Below the pieces are notes generated by a model. It searched no databases. It saw only the letters and a list, made by a program, of their open reading frames with translations, and had not been told where the DNA came from. Position numbers and translations under genes: made by a program. Shown piece by piece: positions 23,586 through 36,134 of a stretch of DNA of 64,000 bases (its first letter is position 1; each line of letters starts with the position of its first letter). This DNA is from Cristatella mucedo. Taxonomy: Eukaryota > Bryozoa > Phylactolaemata > Cristatellidae. The stretch is taken from positions 515,001 through 579,000 of the forward strand of contig WPIO01000153.1 of the NCBI GenBank assembly GCA_009760855.2. Reading direction: 5' to 3'.

Positions 23586-24289
23586 CTAGAAATAAAATGA
23601 GATGCGGCCATGTTTTAGCTTATACACCATTTATAGCCTTAGAACTGTTGCTGCTGAAGTTTATATCAATACAGCTCTTCTTAGGTTGATACGCCTTAAC
23701 AGGATAAGAAAAACTCTGCATCGTGTGGTAATTCTACAGTATCTAGGCTAATACATTTCGCAATTAAATATAGGCCAATGTAGCTACATTTCAAATTTAA
23801 AAATTCCTATTGTTGCAGGAATTATGAACAATTTTTTAGAATTAGCCGAATAAACAGCGGAATGATTAGTAAATAACAGCTGCTAATATAAAAGAAAAGT
23901 AGAGGTTTCAGTTTTGCCAAGCAATTATAAATGCAAGAATGAAAGGTTGAAAAGTGTCGCCGATGCCTGATAAAAAAAAGTCAATTTCACATAGAAATTC
24001 TTTACCGGGGCATTTTTTGGTACGGCCGTAGCTAAAACAGTGGCCCGTGTCTCCATAATTGTAAGTTTACACTGCAAGTATTAGGTTTTGCATTTTCCTG
24101 TGAACAACCATGATTGTTAAGGTCCTTTGCAGTCGGTGCTTAAGAGAAAGGAAAGCAGCTCCATGGACTCGATACGCTGTCTTCCGGAAATCCAGATAAA
24201 ATTGCACTTGAGCAAACGCAAATACCCCAGCATTTTTTATTAGCATTTCTGTAGCTCCCGTTCTGTGTATAAGGCTATAATATTCATTT

Positions 24290-24425
24290 TGTTTGTTTTT
24301 CAAGCATGATTTTACTTACTATTCAATTGCATATCACTTTGCAGCTAATGTAAAGCGCCTAGAAAGAGATTAAGTTCTCTGAGGGCACTTTATCAAGTGC
24401 AATATTATTATTATTATTATTATTA
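24290..24425 (+). mobile_element. LINE family A 3' end
   Basis: Plus-strand terminal piece with the complete hairpin at 24352-24391 (AAAGCGCC, AGAGA, TCTCT arms), then TATCAAGTGCAATATTATTA and (TTA)n. Confidence 0.85.
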
Positions 24426-24729
24426 AGGCAAGTTAATTTAGTGTGAGCTTACTCTCAAAACAGAAGCAGTCTCTGAGGACAGATTAGCATAGCTGACAAG
24501 TTTTATACAGTAATAGTGTTATTGTACAGGCCTAAAATGTGCCACCAATGAGGTATATCGTTGTAGTCAGTATATCACAAACGTACGAACCAGTTGCATT
24601 ACAGAGCCAGGTTGTCCGACCACGCCCAGATTTTCGTCTCATTAGGTAGGTGAAAGCTAGGGCGTTTAATTGTGCAGATAGTGTGCTCAATTAGTGGCAA
24701 GTTAGAAGTAGAGTACCTCTGCTTGTTTT

Positions 24730-26145
24730 TCTCAGTCTCTCGGGGCAGATTTTGACACTATCGATCACAAAGTCCTTCTTGATCGCCTCTCATCTCGCTG
24801 CGGCATCACTGGCAATACACTGCAATTGTTCAGGTCCTATCACAGTGTGAGACTCCGGAGTATTGATTTGAATGGACATCATCAGAGGAACCATGGGTTA
24901 CAGTAGGGCTCTGTGGTTGGCCTGTTATTTTCACGATTTATACTTCAACTCTTGCCAATGTTATGGCCAAGCACAATCTAGGTTTTACGTCTATGCAGAT
25001 GATGCTCAGTTGTACCTTTGCTTTGATCCCTCCAAGACCTCCAGGACGTTGAATTATCTCAAGTCCCTTGTGGGCATGTATTGATGACATCCGCACATTA
25101 ATGGCAGCAAACGTTTTTAAATTGACTGATAATTAAACCAACTTACTATATATTAGAAAACCTAGTATGACTCGGAAATTGGAAAGCTTAACTCTCATGA
25201 TCGTCTCTGCCAGCCTACGCCATGTTGAATCAGCACGAACCTAGATGTCATGTTCCAAAGGGATCTTTCATTAGACGACCGTTTCAGCTCGACAGTCACT
25301 TGACTGTCGAGCTGAAACGGTCGTCTAATGAAAGATCCCTTTAAGTCTGCCTGCTTTCGACTACATTACATTGCTGAAATCTGGGCTTGTTTAGGCAGGG
25401 ATACCTCATTTAAATTGGCCCATGCTTTTGTGACATCCCGTCTTGACATCTGTCACTCATTGCTTGCTGGTCTACCGGCCTGCACTTTCAGGCGCTTACA
25501 TCCGGTGCAAAGCTCTGCGGCTTGGCTTGCCTATTGTGAGCGTCACAGTTGCCATATACACACGAATCCTTGCCGACCAGCAATTTCTTTCCGAAAAAAA
25601 AACAAACGCATTCACTTCAAAATTTTGTCTCTCACTTTCAGGTTCCTTCATTTTTTGGCTCCATCCTACCTATCAGATCTAATCTCTCACCATGCTAAGC
25701 ATGGCACCACTCCCCTTTTCGGAAGCAAAATGTTTACCCATACCTCATATAAATCTCAAATCTTTTGGAGACGGTGCCAGTTTAGTTCGCACGCTCCTAA
25801 AGCCTGGAGCGAGACTCACGTTTCGATTCACGACATCTCCTGATTTGTCCGCATTTAAAAAGTTATCTAAAAATGTATCTCTTTATTACAGCTTTTGGTG
25901 TGTCCTTGTGATTTGTCCTTTACGTGCTTATGAGTGCTGACACCATGAATGCTGCGCCTATCTATACTTGCATGCTGACTCTGTGTTTGTTACCCCTAAC
26001 CATGTTATTCTTGTTTTTTATTGAGCATGCAACAACCAACTATTCAATTTGTGCTTTCTTTGCAGTGAAATTAAAGTGCTCCAAAAGAGATTGAGTTCCG
26101 TGAAGGTGCTAAATACAATGTATTATCATTATTATTAGTTTCTTT
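24730..26145 (+). mobile_element. LINE family A, longest copy (RT palm to 3' tail)
   Basis: Runs from ADFDTIDHKVLLDRLSSRCG (reverse-transcriptase palm aspartate region) at about 24745, through FYVYADDAQLYLCFDPS with the catalytic YADD at about 24990, to the C-terminal domain (LAHAFVTSRLDICHSLLAGL near 25415) and a (TTA)n tail at about 26130. Stops and frameshifts make it inactive. It carries a perfect fold-back at 25257-25342 not found in other copies, and lies antisense in the LRP-like intron. Confidence 0.9.
25257..25342. repeat. Perfect 42-bp palindrome with 2-base loop
   Basis: Arms 25257-25298 and 25301-25342 are exact reverse complements (outer end AAAGGGATCTTTC, inner end CGACAGTCA), separated by CT. 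The right arm continues into normal LINE sequence (AAGTCTGCCTGCTTTC), and the left arm follows normal upstream LINE sequence. One LINE segment is therefore present twice, head-to-head. Confidence 0.97.
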
Positions 26146-27019
26146 TTGGAAGAATGCACACATATGCATACACATACACGCATACGATATTTTATGCAGA
26201 AGCTACAGTAGATGTTTTTAATTGCACATTCGGAGTCTTAGGCTCGTCTCCAGTTGACGAGTGACACTTCGTTTGCTTTTAAATACTAAACCAGTTTTCT
26301 AGACATGCAAGCTGAGAGATTTATCTCCCAGTTAGAGTGCAAATCTCGGCATTCGTTTGGTCACGGATCTGAAATCATTGGAAATCTAAAAGATTATGGG
26401 TAGAAATAAAAGAGCGTCTGCGCTTATTAAGCATTAAATACCTCAATATAAATGCATAAAAAGGTAAATTTTAGGAAGAAACACGAGTTCGCAGTGCTTT
26501 TATAACAGATCTTTCTCAGATCTATCGACGATTTTGTGATTGTAACAGGCTGAAAAGGTAGCAAATAACTTAGCTTTAAGGCTCGTCATGGTTGGACAAA
26601 TACTGAAAAATCTCGAAGGGGTTGATTTTCAATTAGCCTTGAACTAGGAGTACTGGCTTTTGATCAATTGATTGGTATGACTTTTCCTGTTACTGGTTAG
26701 AGGAAGGGGAATTGCAAATCTTTCCGTCGGGATCCTACGAATACGTGTTTCCACTTAATGATTTAACTTAAGCTATAGAGGCAGTAACCAATGAATAATT
26801 AGGTGTTTTTTGTTCATCCTTGAGCTGAAGTAAAATCTGAGCGAAATCTTCGCAACACAGCAACCGGTTAAACTGTTGCAAGAAATTTATAACATCTCAG
26901 CCAAAGTAGGCAGCATTAATACCGAAAACTAAAACTAAAAACTATTTAACTGTCCGGCCTAGAATCTATTATTAGCTGCGATCCAAACTAACTGGCGTGT
27001 CTTACAAATATCTACGCTC

Positions 27020-27098
27020 AATATAAATATATATAACATATATATATAGCATATATATATATAACATTTATATAACATATATATGACATATATATTTA

Positions 27099-27130
<32 letters not shown>
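27020..27130. repeat. TA-rich microsatellite
   Basis: Alternating AT with repeated TATATAACA and TATATAGCA variants. Confidence 0.95.
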
Positions 27131-27133
<3 letters not shown>

Positions 27134-27534
27134 AGAAGTATAGGTTGCATATCGAACTTTAGTTTTCAATGGTAAACGATAAGTCAGACAAGCCGGTAAT
27201 TGGGAGCGATAACTAACTACTATAATCTTAATTATTTGTATACGGAAGTTTAATATCTGGTCTTACGTTCAGGAAAACGCTTTGGACATCGTTGCAGATA
27301 TGTTATGCACTATGAGAAATTGCAAGGATGCAGACGCTGTTGCATAAGCAATCCTTTCCTAAAGAGAACTTTCCTAATTTAAGTACTTTAATTCTCAACC
27401 TTTAATAGCTACAAAATGAAAACTGAATTCACCGTGAAGTTCTGAAGATGCGTTTACTTTACATGGAGTGGTTGCGGTTTAATTTTACTGCCGTGCAATT
27501 CGTATTTTCCCGTAAACTTGTAAAAGAATTCTAC

Positions 27535-27750
27535 CTGAGCCATTCAGGCGGCAACGACTAATTGTCCCAAGCACTATGTCACTCCAGTAAACGAATTCTT
27601 TGACTGGATCGTAGCTTATTGCATTTGCATGGCTCAGATTATCCGCAATTGATATTCCAAAGTTTAAGTCCGAGCCGTGTTTTGTGGTCCAATTTGCTGA
27701 GGCTGCACGTAAATCGTTCTGTCTAACAAAAATAATTACATCCTCTGCAT
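27535..27750 (-). CDS. LRP-like protein, YWTD propeller exon 1 of 4
   Basis: Exon of 216 bases, following the acceptor CTCTATTTTAG. It starts with two bases that complete a codon (Asp if the previous exon ends in G). It encodes AEDVIIFVRQNDLRAASANW, the entry strand that in LRPs reads 'llfar...iR', then NLSHANAISYDPVKEFVYWS and DIVLGTISRCRLNGS, with a YWSD motif. It ends GGCTCAG|GTAGAA in phase 1, which joins to CC at 23585 to give NGS-A-LETVL. EGF-like or LDL-A exons expected upstream were not found with confidence. Confidence 0.88.
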
Positions 27751-29190
27751 CTAAAATAGAGTACGGATATATTTTAAGATCTGGATTTATGAAATTACTT
27801 GAAGCATGATAATTATCTCATCCTCACACGCAAAAGCTCAGCCTCATGCAAAAATGCCTGACGCAATTTTAGGACCCGCCGCCTAATAGAAATTACGTGT
27901 TTCTGCAAGCTGGGTTTTGTGTCAAACCCTATGCCACAGGTTGCTTAAACGACAGTTCTGAATTTTGAGTGGTCCTGTTACTGTTCACTAAGTGTAAATG
28001 ATTTATCTACAGACCTATCGCCAGATAAGTATTGAGTGGCCCGCTTACCTTATCCTTTGGAGTACATTTGCTAGACATGATGTGTCTACTAAATATTTTA
28101 GCTAATTAATCTTGGCTAAAGGTTTTTACTTGAGAAAATTTGCTTTAAAAAATTGCTATCAAATATAATGACTCGGATTCAGCCTCTTAAAGTAAGCCCT
28201 CGCTGAAAATTGTAGGAGCCGCTGGCACTGGCATTTGACTTGAGTTAGGTATTCAAAAAGTGCAAACTCTTTGGAATCTTAATAATAACGATACTGTAGC
28301 AGATTAAAACTTTTATACAGGCGAAATATTCAAATGAGAGATAGCATGACCAACGGCGTCTTGGAATTGAACTCAACTAATGCATTAATAGCAGTCGATT
28401 TGAAACAGTAATCAAGTCTAGAATGTCACATACGGTACAAGACTAAGGAATATCCGAAGTCAAAAAGGACACCGTATATGCTTAGTCTGGATAGGAAATT
28501 AATAGATTACTCCTATGATCAGGACTTAAGCTAGTAATTAGACCTGGAGATTGTTTCTGTCGAAATCTATAAATTTGAGTGTCAACTCATATAGACTAAG
28601 ACAGCATTCCCAAATTTAGATCTTGTAAGTCACTTAATTCAAATGGTTGCTTAAATTCGTATTTTTGATGATTAAGTACTGCAGAATACGTCCCCAGTAA
28701 CAAAGTCAGCGTATTTCAGAAAAGTATTTTCTACTTAAATATCCCCATTAGCCTGTTTTTATTTATAAGCTGCTGTTAAAATAAACCCATGTTTAAGCAG
28801 CGCCGACTTTTGGTACAACTCCGAAGATTTTTCAGTTTCTGTATTGTGTCATCTATAGATATTGGCATCCATTACCAAGGCAGTTGCAAGTTGGTGACAC
28901 AACATGAACTTAATTTGCGAGTTTTCAGTATCAGCAGTGCATACTTTCTAGGGTCATATTGAGCAACAGATTCCAATACGTTACGGGATCGGTGAGAGCG
29001 TTAACTGGTTCACCTGTACGTGAAACAGGCGATGCATCCGTATATTGTAGCACGTAAAAGAATGAGAATTGATGCCCAGTAATATATTGACTTGAAGGTA
29101 TAATTTGTTATATTTTCATTCTCAGATAGTGACAACTAAACGATTTAGTTGCCTGTTCCATTAAAGTCTTTCAGAGAAACGTCTCTCGTA
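27751..29190. other. Unannotated, upstream part of the LRP-like gene
   Basis: Probably intronic to the LRP-like gene. I searched the minus strand for cysteine-rich EGF or LDL-A exons and found only one weak candidate near 28885-28915 (CNCLGNGCQYL). That candidate runs into a stop with no donor, so it is not called. Confidence 0.4.
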
Positions 29191-29194
29191 AAAA

Positions 29195-29290
29195 TAAAAA
29201 TAAGGCATTTGTTATTGTGCCGTCAGAGAACCCAATCTATTAGCTCACTCAGGGAACCTATTACTTTCTAGCCATTTTATTTTTCGCTGC
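29195..29290 (-). mobile_element. Degraded LINE family A 3' end
   Basis: Minus-strand terminal piece: GTGCCGTCAGAGAACCCAATC, then CTTTCTAGCCATTTTATTTTT and GCTGCAATAGCG, with a small internal duplication of the AGAGAACC block. Confidence 0.6.
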
Positions 29291-29787
29291 AATAGCGAAC
29301 TCTCGTACGACGATCCGAATATTTTTGACCATGCTCGGGTCAAGAGCTAGCTAATTTTGAATTAAAATCACAAAGAACAATTTTGAAAAATAGCAGCGTG
29401 AAAAATGGAGTAGAAGTCCCGTCATAGTTATTTTTAACCGTATAATCCATTTCTTCGACCTATAAACCTGACTGTTTGAATTGGGACAATGCAAATTTCT
29501 ATAGAACAACCAAGTTAATACCCCTATTCAAAGTTTGAATGAAAATAGATCTATAATGAGCGATTAAAAATTATCTGTTCCACATTTATTGGAAAAGAGA
29601 TGCAGGATGAGCGATAAAGAATGAATGTTCAGAGCTTTCATTCGGCTGCAGCCGAAGTGTTTTTAGTAAGTTCTTGCTTAAATGATATCGCTAGATCCGC
29701 TCAATGAAACTCTATCCTTTAAATTAACAATCTCCCAATGTCACCTCTGAAAACGACTGCTTTGCGATGCACGTGCAAGATTATAAT

Positions 29788-30425
29788 AACAATAATCATA
29801 ATAATAATGATATTGATAAAGCACCCCCAAAGAACTCAATCTCTTTCTAGGCGCTTTACATATGCTGCAAAGGGCACGCGTTAAAAATGGTGAGTAATAT
29901 CATGCTTGATAAACAACATGAGTAGGCACGCAAGTGTTGTTAGTGGCAGCACGCAAAGTGTCAGCACGGATAAGCACATAAAAGACAAATCACGGGGGCT
30001 TACTAAATGCTGTCCTAAGTAGGTGTGTTTTTAAGTTAATTTTGAATGTGGTCAAGTCAGGGGATGTTCTGAGGCAAGCCGGGAGTGACTTTCAGGCTTT
30101 GACAGCATACGAACTAAATGCACGGTCTCCAAAAGATTTGAGGTTTGTATGGGGTATTTGTAAACTATTGGATTCCAAAAAGCGGGTGGTACGAAGCTTG
30201 GCCTGGTGGGGGAGTAGATCTGAGAGATAGGCTGGAGCCAAAGAATGAAGTGACCTAAAAGCGAGCGACAAAACCTTGATGTTGATCCGTTGCTTGACTG
30301 GGAACCGGTGCATGTCGGCGAGAAGTGGTGTGATGTGTCAAGTGCGACGCTCACGACAGCCGAGCCTAGCTGCAGAGTTTTGCACCAGCTGTAAGCGCCT
30401 GATTGCACATGCCAGTAGGCTAGCA
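29788..30425 (-). mobile_element. LINE family A 3' fragment
   Basis: Minus-strand copy with the 3' tail at 29788-29818 and coding blocks MHRFPVKQRINIKVLSLAFR, SLHSLAPAYLSDLLPHQ and NLKSFGDRAFSSYAVKA at 30313-30092. 5' end at about 30425. Stops and a frameshift. Confidence 0.87.
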
Positions 30426-31800
30426 AGATTACTTAGGTGCTCTGCTATCTGTGGAAAGCTACTTTTAAAATACTGGGAATCATTCACGCTCCAGTTTATT
30501 GAAAATTCGATGTCGGGCCATTCAACGCTAACAGCTCACTGTCATCAGCAGCTGCCGAGTTTTCATGGGGGGTGGGGCACAATCATATTATTCCGATACA
30601 GCCAGATTTAAAATGCTCACATCTCAGAGAGCTCAAAGATGTCATCGAAGATCAAATTTATTTCAGATTAAAAATCGTGCATGGCATGTTCGTTCAGGAG
30701 CCAATGAATCGAGATTCAGCTACAATCGCTAAGATTGCTAATTTTTAATTACATTAATAATATTAAATGTTTAAATAATATTATTAAATTAATAATTTAA
30801 TTACATTACATTAATTACAATTGCTAAGATTGCTAATTGCTATTTCTCCAATGCAATCAGCTGCTCAGCCACGGCAGATACTCAGCCCATCTGCCAATTT
30901 TTCGCATTCACTAGTGCCATTTTGGATTGTTGACTCCTGAATTCTAGTTGAAGTTGCTGGATCATGTAGTTAAATTCATTCAAGGTGACAGTTTTCGGAC
31001 GACCGCAAGTGTCAGAGGTATCGTTACCTCACAAATTCTGTTGTTTGCGCTGTTGAAAACTGCCAGTAATTGCGGCTCTAAAATGCTAGTAACACAATGG
31101 CAATGACGAGCTTACATTAATTTTTTTATTTCCAAATTCTTGGTGAAAGGGCATAGGAGAAGTCGGATTACATGGAGGTATTATATCGCCTTCTAAAAGC
31201 GGTGAAAATGAATCGACCTGCTGAGTTTTTGTGAATGCCTGCTATCAAATCCTTCCTTGTAGGGATATCATACTTCCATAATGAGAGGTTGAATGTGCAG
31301 TCCTGAAAGACGTGTTAGAGAATCTTTTGTTGCTACAACTTGCAGAATGGGCTTGGGCCGCAACCGCTCTCTGGCTGTTTGAACGACCTAGCCGGTGCAA
31401 CCGGCTAAACCGCTCACGTTTGGCACTGCGTCCAATATTAGCCATCTTTTTCTTCCGTCAGACTTGCAAAAGTGATCGGAGCGGGTCACTTCCATACCTG
31501 GGCATACATGCAAGTGCTGCTCGCAGGTGATATACTCAGGCTACGTCGAAATGTTATGCAAACCACGCGGCCTCTCGGCGGGAGCGGCCAGGCTGCTTCG
31601 GACACCGGAGACGCTCTCGGCTTTGATGCACATAGCCGCCTCACCTCAACGAGTGATGTCCGAACAAATCGACAGCACGAATTTACTTCTGCACGCCCCC
31701 TTCCGCCAGACTAACTTAAAAATGCTGAAGTCAATGTTGAGAGGTATTTTTAAACAGCCCCTACTGACCTGGTCCAGCTAGCGAGAAACGTGCCGAATTG
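30426..31800. other. Unannotated sequence
   Basis: Includes an AT palindromic stretch at about 30735-30840 built of TTAATTACATTA-type repeats, with CAATTGCTAAGATTGCTAATT near-duplicated. From about 31250 the composition becomes more GC-rich. Overlapping frames at 31245-31781 on both strands have no recognisable motif. Confidence 0.4.

Positions 31801-31801
<1 letters not shown>

Positions 31802-31849
<48 letters not shown>
31802..31849. repeat. (GA)n microsatellite
   Basis: Forty-eight bases of pure GA. Its frames give meaningless Leu/Ser runs. Confidence 0.97.
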
Positions 31850-31850
<1 letters not shown>

Positions 31851-32645
31851 ATTAGATCGCAATTGCGGGTGAGAGATTTTATCGTTTCCATCTCCCCGAG
31901 AGCGTTGCCCTGACGCGAAATACGTCTGCAGAAAATACGGCTTCGCTGCGCTTGAGCCAGCTTCATAAAGCTCATCGGCTGCGTATGCATTCCTCAACGT
32001 CACAACGTAGTGAGGCAAAATGGCGAGCGGAACGTTTCTGAACATTTCCGCAGTCAGCAAGGTCGGCCTGCCCAGTATCCAACTGATTTGCACCTTGACC
32101 TCAGAGCTTCTGAAGTCCTGCCGTGAAGTTCGACGAAAACCAGTGAAAGAAATAATATCTGGACCTATGAGCTGTGCTCAAATGGTGTGCACGCCGTCAT
32201 ATTGTGTCTAAGGTGTGAATCGTTCCCTTCTGCAACTGCCGCTGCTAACGCCGAGTTTAACCCCGCTTTAAATACGGACCCCTGACGATTTGGATTCACC
32301 CAGCTAAATTGGACTAAACTCCGACGCCTTCCATCCAAGAGGTCGAATGCTGTCAGCAAGGATGTAACCGGGATCGTAAGCACAATTTTGACTCGCTTGG
32401 ACCCGGTCAAGGGGGCTGCAGACCTTGACGGCGTAAAGGCGCCCCGCCAGTATAGTCAATGACCGACGAGACAGCCTCTATGTGAACGGTCGAAAAAAGG
32501 ATGAAATGGCGAAAGAAAAGAGGACGAAATATCGTCGCTAGAAATATGGCCATTAGCCGACTGGCGTGGGCAGTACCTGGGCAGCTTCTACCTCGCCTTC
32601 TATTACTCACGTATCTGGGACATGGAACGACGACCGGCCCAAAAC
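31850..32645. other. GC-richer unannotated sequence
   Basis: Two minus-strand frames (32165-32410 and 32407-32610) and several plus-strand frames are open, but none shows a known domain or convincing exon boundaries. Confidence 0.35.
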
Positions 32646-32649
32646 TAGT

Positions 32650-32786
32650 TGGCTATCTATTATCCATTATCTATTATCTATTCCATATTCCATATTACAT
32701 GTTAGATTCTACATATTGCATATTACATATTCCGTCTTACAATTTAAATTTTACAATATATATTATAATTTTACATATTACATAGG
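32650..32786. repeat. ATTACATATTCC-type simple repeat
   Basis: Irregular tandem of CTATTATC, CATATTCC and CATATTACAT words, purine-poor on the plus strand. Confidence 0.8.
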
Positions 32787-33189
32787 TTGAGATCTTAATA
32801 GAGATGCACTGCACACTCAAGCCAATGATAGAGCCGTGCCCAGATGTGGTCTGCTGGTACTAGGCTGGGGGGCCCTCCCGCCCTTGACTGACCAATCGCG
32901 GCACAGCTTTTCTGCTGCTGGCTTTAGCAACCGTGTTGGCCTATCGTAGCGCAGCGTCTAAAAGTGGCTCTGGGTCACAAACCTGCCCGAGGCCAGGCAA
33001 CTGATGACCGTGTCCTGAGAGGGCTGTGGCGCCCAAGCCCGGCCTTCACCCAACCTGGCGAGCTCCTGCAGTTTGGAAATGGCGACGAGAGGCTCGAACG
33101 AGCACTCCCTCTCGTCGGAGTCGGTTGACACCACCAGGACGTCCGAACCGGCTAGCGAGTTGCAGTAGGAAAAACGCTTTGGGCGTCGT

Positions 33190-33245
33190 CGCACACCCTC
33201 TGAGGACGCTTTATCAAATTATCATTATTATTACTATTATTCTCC
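33190..33245 (+). mobile_element. LINE family A terminal remnant
   Basis: CACCCTCTGAGGACGCTTTATCAAATTATC followed by ATTATTACTATTATT matches only the last hairpin arm and tail of family A. Confidence 0.6.
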
Positions 33246-33289
33246 CACAGCGAGGCTGGCCCAACCCGGTTTCCAGGGCGCATATTTAT

Positions 33290-33291
<2 letters not shown>

Positions 33292-33356
<65 letters not shown>

Positions 33357-33473
33357 TACACATTGTATATTACACAATCAATAATATATATTGTAAACAT
33401 TACGTAATACAGTATATATATATATATTTATATATAAACTATATAATATTTACATATACTCTCTAATATACTA

Positions 33474-33506
<33 letters not shown>

Positions 33507-33560
33507 CATAATATATAATATAATATATATGTATAATATATCTAATATATAATATACTAA
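33292..33560. repeat. (CA)n followed by TA-rich repeats
   Basis: A CA run at 33292-33340 leads into TA-rich tracts with TATTACACATTG and ATACTAATATAT variants up to about 33560. Confidence 0.95.
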
Positions 33561-35999
33561 TATACTAATATATTTACATATACTCTCTAAGCAAAAATGG
33601 CTTCTGTCAGTCAGATAGTTGTGTGGATAGGACTGCCCATGCTGTGCAGAAAATTTAAAAGTAAGGGCTCTATGAATGGCTCTATGGCTCTCTCTGTACT
33701 AGGGGTGATGAGCTCCGGAATCGACGGAGGTGTGATGAGATTGGGCTACGCTCAGAAAACTAGGGGTGCGAAGTGGCGGATAATTAGAAATCGGAGACAA
33801 CTCTGCTAACGGACACTGGAGGTTGATGGGTGTATGGTAGGCACCAGAAGCCTCGGGTGAGAGTCGAGGAGAAGACATGGGCGGACGATGACTCTCTACT
33901 TGCGTCTCAGGCCGTTTTTTCTATGGTTGTAGCCGAGTTTCTTACGTTCGTTGCCATCTGTCTTGCTCTACGCTACTTTTGATTACCTAGCTAGCAGTTA
34001 CTTAGCTCAGGCTGCTGTTAAGCTGAATTCTTGGCACATTGGGATTGCTATTTTGGAGCTGACACACTTAGCCTAAACAAGCGCAGGACGCCTACTTATC
34101 CTCTATGTCGTATAGTGCTTGATTGAGGCATGTGACCGATGGACTCTGCAAGGCTCTATTGGCACAAAAGAAGGCCAAACGTTGAGTAGCAAAAGTTGTG
34201 AGGCTTTGCCAATTTTAATTGCAGCACCGGGTTCGCATAGCCAGGTGCATGCTCCAGGTCCTTGGCAAGTAGGAAAGGGAGCTATGTGAGGAAGATTCAG
34301 AAGTAGGTCAGGGTCGTGAGGGTTGCGAGGCGAATCCTTGTCTACAGATACGGGCAACGAGCGAGCAAGGGCAGCAGCAACCTAACTATCCTGCCTCGAT
34401 TTGGTTTAATCCTACCTCATTTTTGGCAACGTTATGCCAATTAGCTTGAGCTCTGCCTGATCGCTGTCAGCTGGGCAATAAGACACTTCGGCATGCCCGG
34501 CAGTTCGAAGGCAGCGGATGTAAAGGAGTGGGCATCGGTCGACGCCTCAGCAGGGCGAGCGTTGGCTTGTGCAGCCCGGTGCTGGTTGGCAGCAACGGGA
34601 AGTTTCACGAGGGCTCGTGACGCCTGCTGTACACTCAGCCGTGCTCTCCACCATCAACGGTCGCCCACTGAGGCACCTATCCAGGGATCCAATGGAAGAC
34701 AACTCAATTGCATTTCCCTTTGCAGCAAATGTAAAGCGCCTAGAAAGAGATTTAGTTCTCTGAGGGTGCTTTATCAAGTGCATTATTGTTATATTATTAT
34801 TAAGACATGGCTGCCAGAGCCGGTTGCGATGGTTGCCAGAGTCACTGCATGCACTTCGCGTAGAGTTGCCAGGTTGTGCGCATCAAACTGAGGAATCCGG
34901 AAGTTGGGTAAGGCTATGCCAATGTGGGGTCTGGGCTCTTTTGGTGCAGGCTAAGGGTTAAAGGTCATTGTCACTGGACCAATAACTAGCTCAAAAGTAG
35001 CGTGCAGCTCCGAGTACTGCGAGTAGACTTACTCATCGATCACGAAGATCACTGTAGAACTAGATATTTCATTATCGTCACTAGGTTAATAAGTAAGAGT
35101 AGCTTGTTTATGTGGTCCATCTACGGCTCTCTTTCAAGCTCTGGGGAAAGTATAGGCAAATCGCAAGCAGCATCCGACCCGTTGGGGCATGTTTAGCAAC
35201 AGTTCATTCGGCGGACCTGTTGGTAGATTACAAGCTATCGGTAGTCAAGTGGGTCAAATCTTTGTCTTTCTCTTTCCCAAATAAAAAATACTCTTGAATT
35301 GGCAAGGCCAATTTATATCTAAACCTAAAAATTTGTCGTTAGTCGGCTAGAAACCTGAAATTGGCTAACTAAATCGTCTAGACAAGTAATAAGTAAGATT
35401 AAAATTGATAATAATAAATAAGCTATGCTAATAAATTAGTGCAGCAAATCTATAGGTGTGCAGGCTTTTCAGACTAGTTACTTCTAAGTGGTTTGGAATG
35501 CGTAGCTTTACGTTTAGGCTTATAGTTTATGTATAGTAGAATGTATTTTATATAGATTTTGGGCTTTCAGATAAGCAGTGAGGACCAGTGAAGAGCAGTG
35601 CAGTAGTCTTGCTCAAGTTAAATGGCATAGCAGAGCTTTAGCTTATTTAGGGTTTATGTCTTAAAAGGTAAGCCGTTAGTCAGTATACCTAACTGTCAGT
35701 AGATTACGGCGGGGGAATTTATGGCTTCGAAGATTGACCTGGTTCGCTTGCACGCCTGCGTGGGCATTTCACAAAGTTCGGTAAGAGGAAGGGTCCGATA
35801 GATCACACTATTTCAAGATGCGGGGCCACTGCAACGACAGACATTAGAAGAATGCTGAGATTTTGGAGATTGCTGAGTTTAGGAGATTGCATAGATTCAG
35901 GAGATGGCTGAGAGTGGAGAGGACCGACGGCAGCCTGCCAATGCCGAGTTGGCAAACTGTGCCGCTCGAGCAGCCGAAGTCTTGGCTCTGAGAGGATCC
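33561..35999. other. Unannotated sequence with one LINE tail
   Basis: No recognised gene. Apart from the LINE A tail at 34690-34800, I see only short frames. One is a 70-codon plus-strand frame at 33597-33809 with no motif. Confidence 0.35.
34690..34800 (+). mobile_element. LINE family A 3' end
   Basis: GACAACTCAATTGCATTTCC, then GCAAATGTAAAGCGCCTAGA, AGAGATTTAGTTCTCTGAGG and TATCAAGTGCATTATTG with a short tail. Confidence 0.85.
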
Positions 36000-36029
36000 G
36001 AGGGGGAGGGGAGGGAAGGGGAGGGGGGG

Positions 36030-36092
<63 letters not shown>

Positions 36093-36134
36093 GGGGGGGG
36101 GAGGGGAGGGGAGGGGAGGGGGAGGGGGAGGGAG
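36000..36134. repeat. Purine tract with 59-base G homopolymer
   Basis: The plus strand is only G and A from 36000 to 36134. It contains an uninterrupted G run at about 36033-36091, flanked by GGGGA units. It can form G-quadruplex or triplex structures, and its frames give meaningless Gly or Pro runs. Homopolymers this long are error-prone in sequencing, so the exact length is uncertain. Confidence 0.95.

Noticed and set aside
28880..28920. EGF-like exon CNCLGNGCQYL upstream of the propeller
   Set aside because: It runs into a stop with no splice donor and lacks the remaining cysteines.
31761..32093. Leu/Ser-rich membrane-like peptide
   Set aside because: It is a translation of the (GA)n microsatellite.
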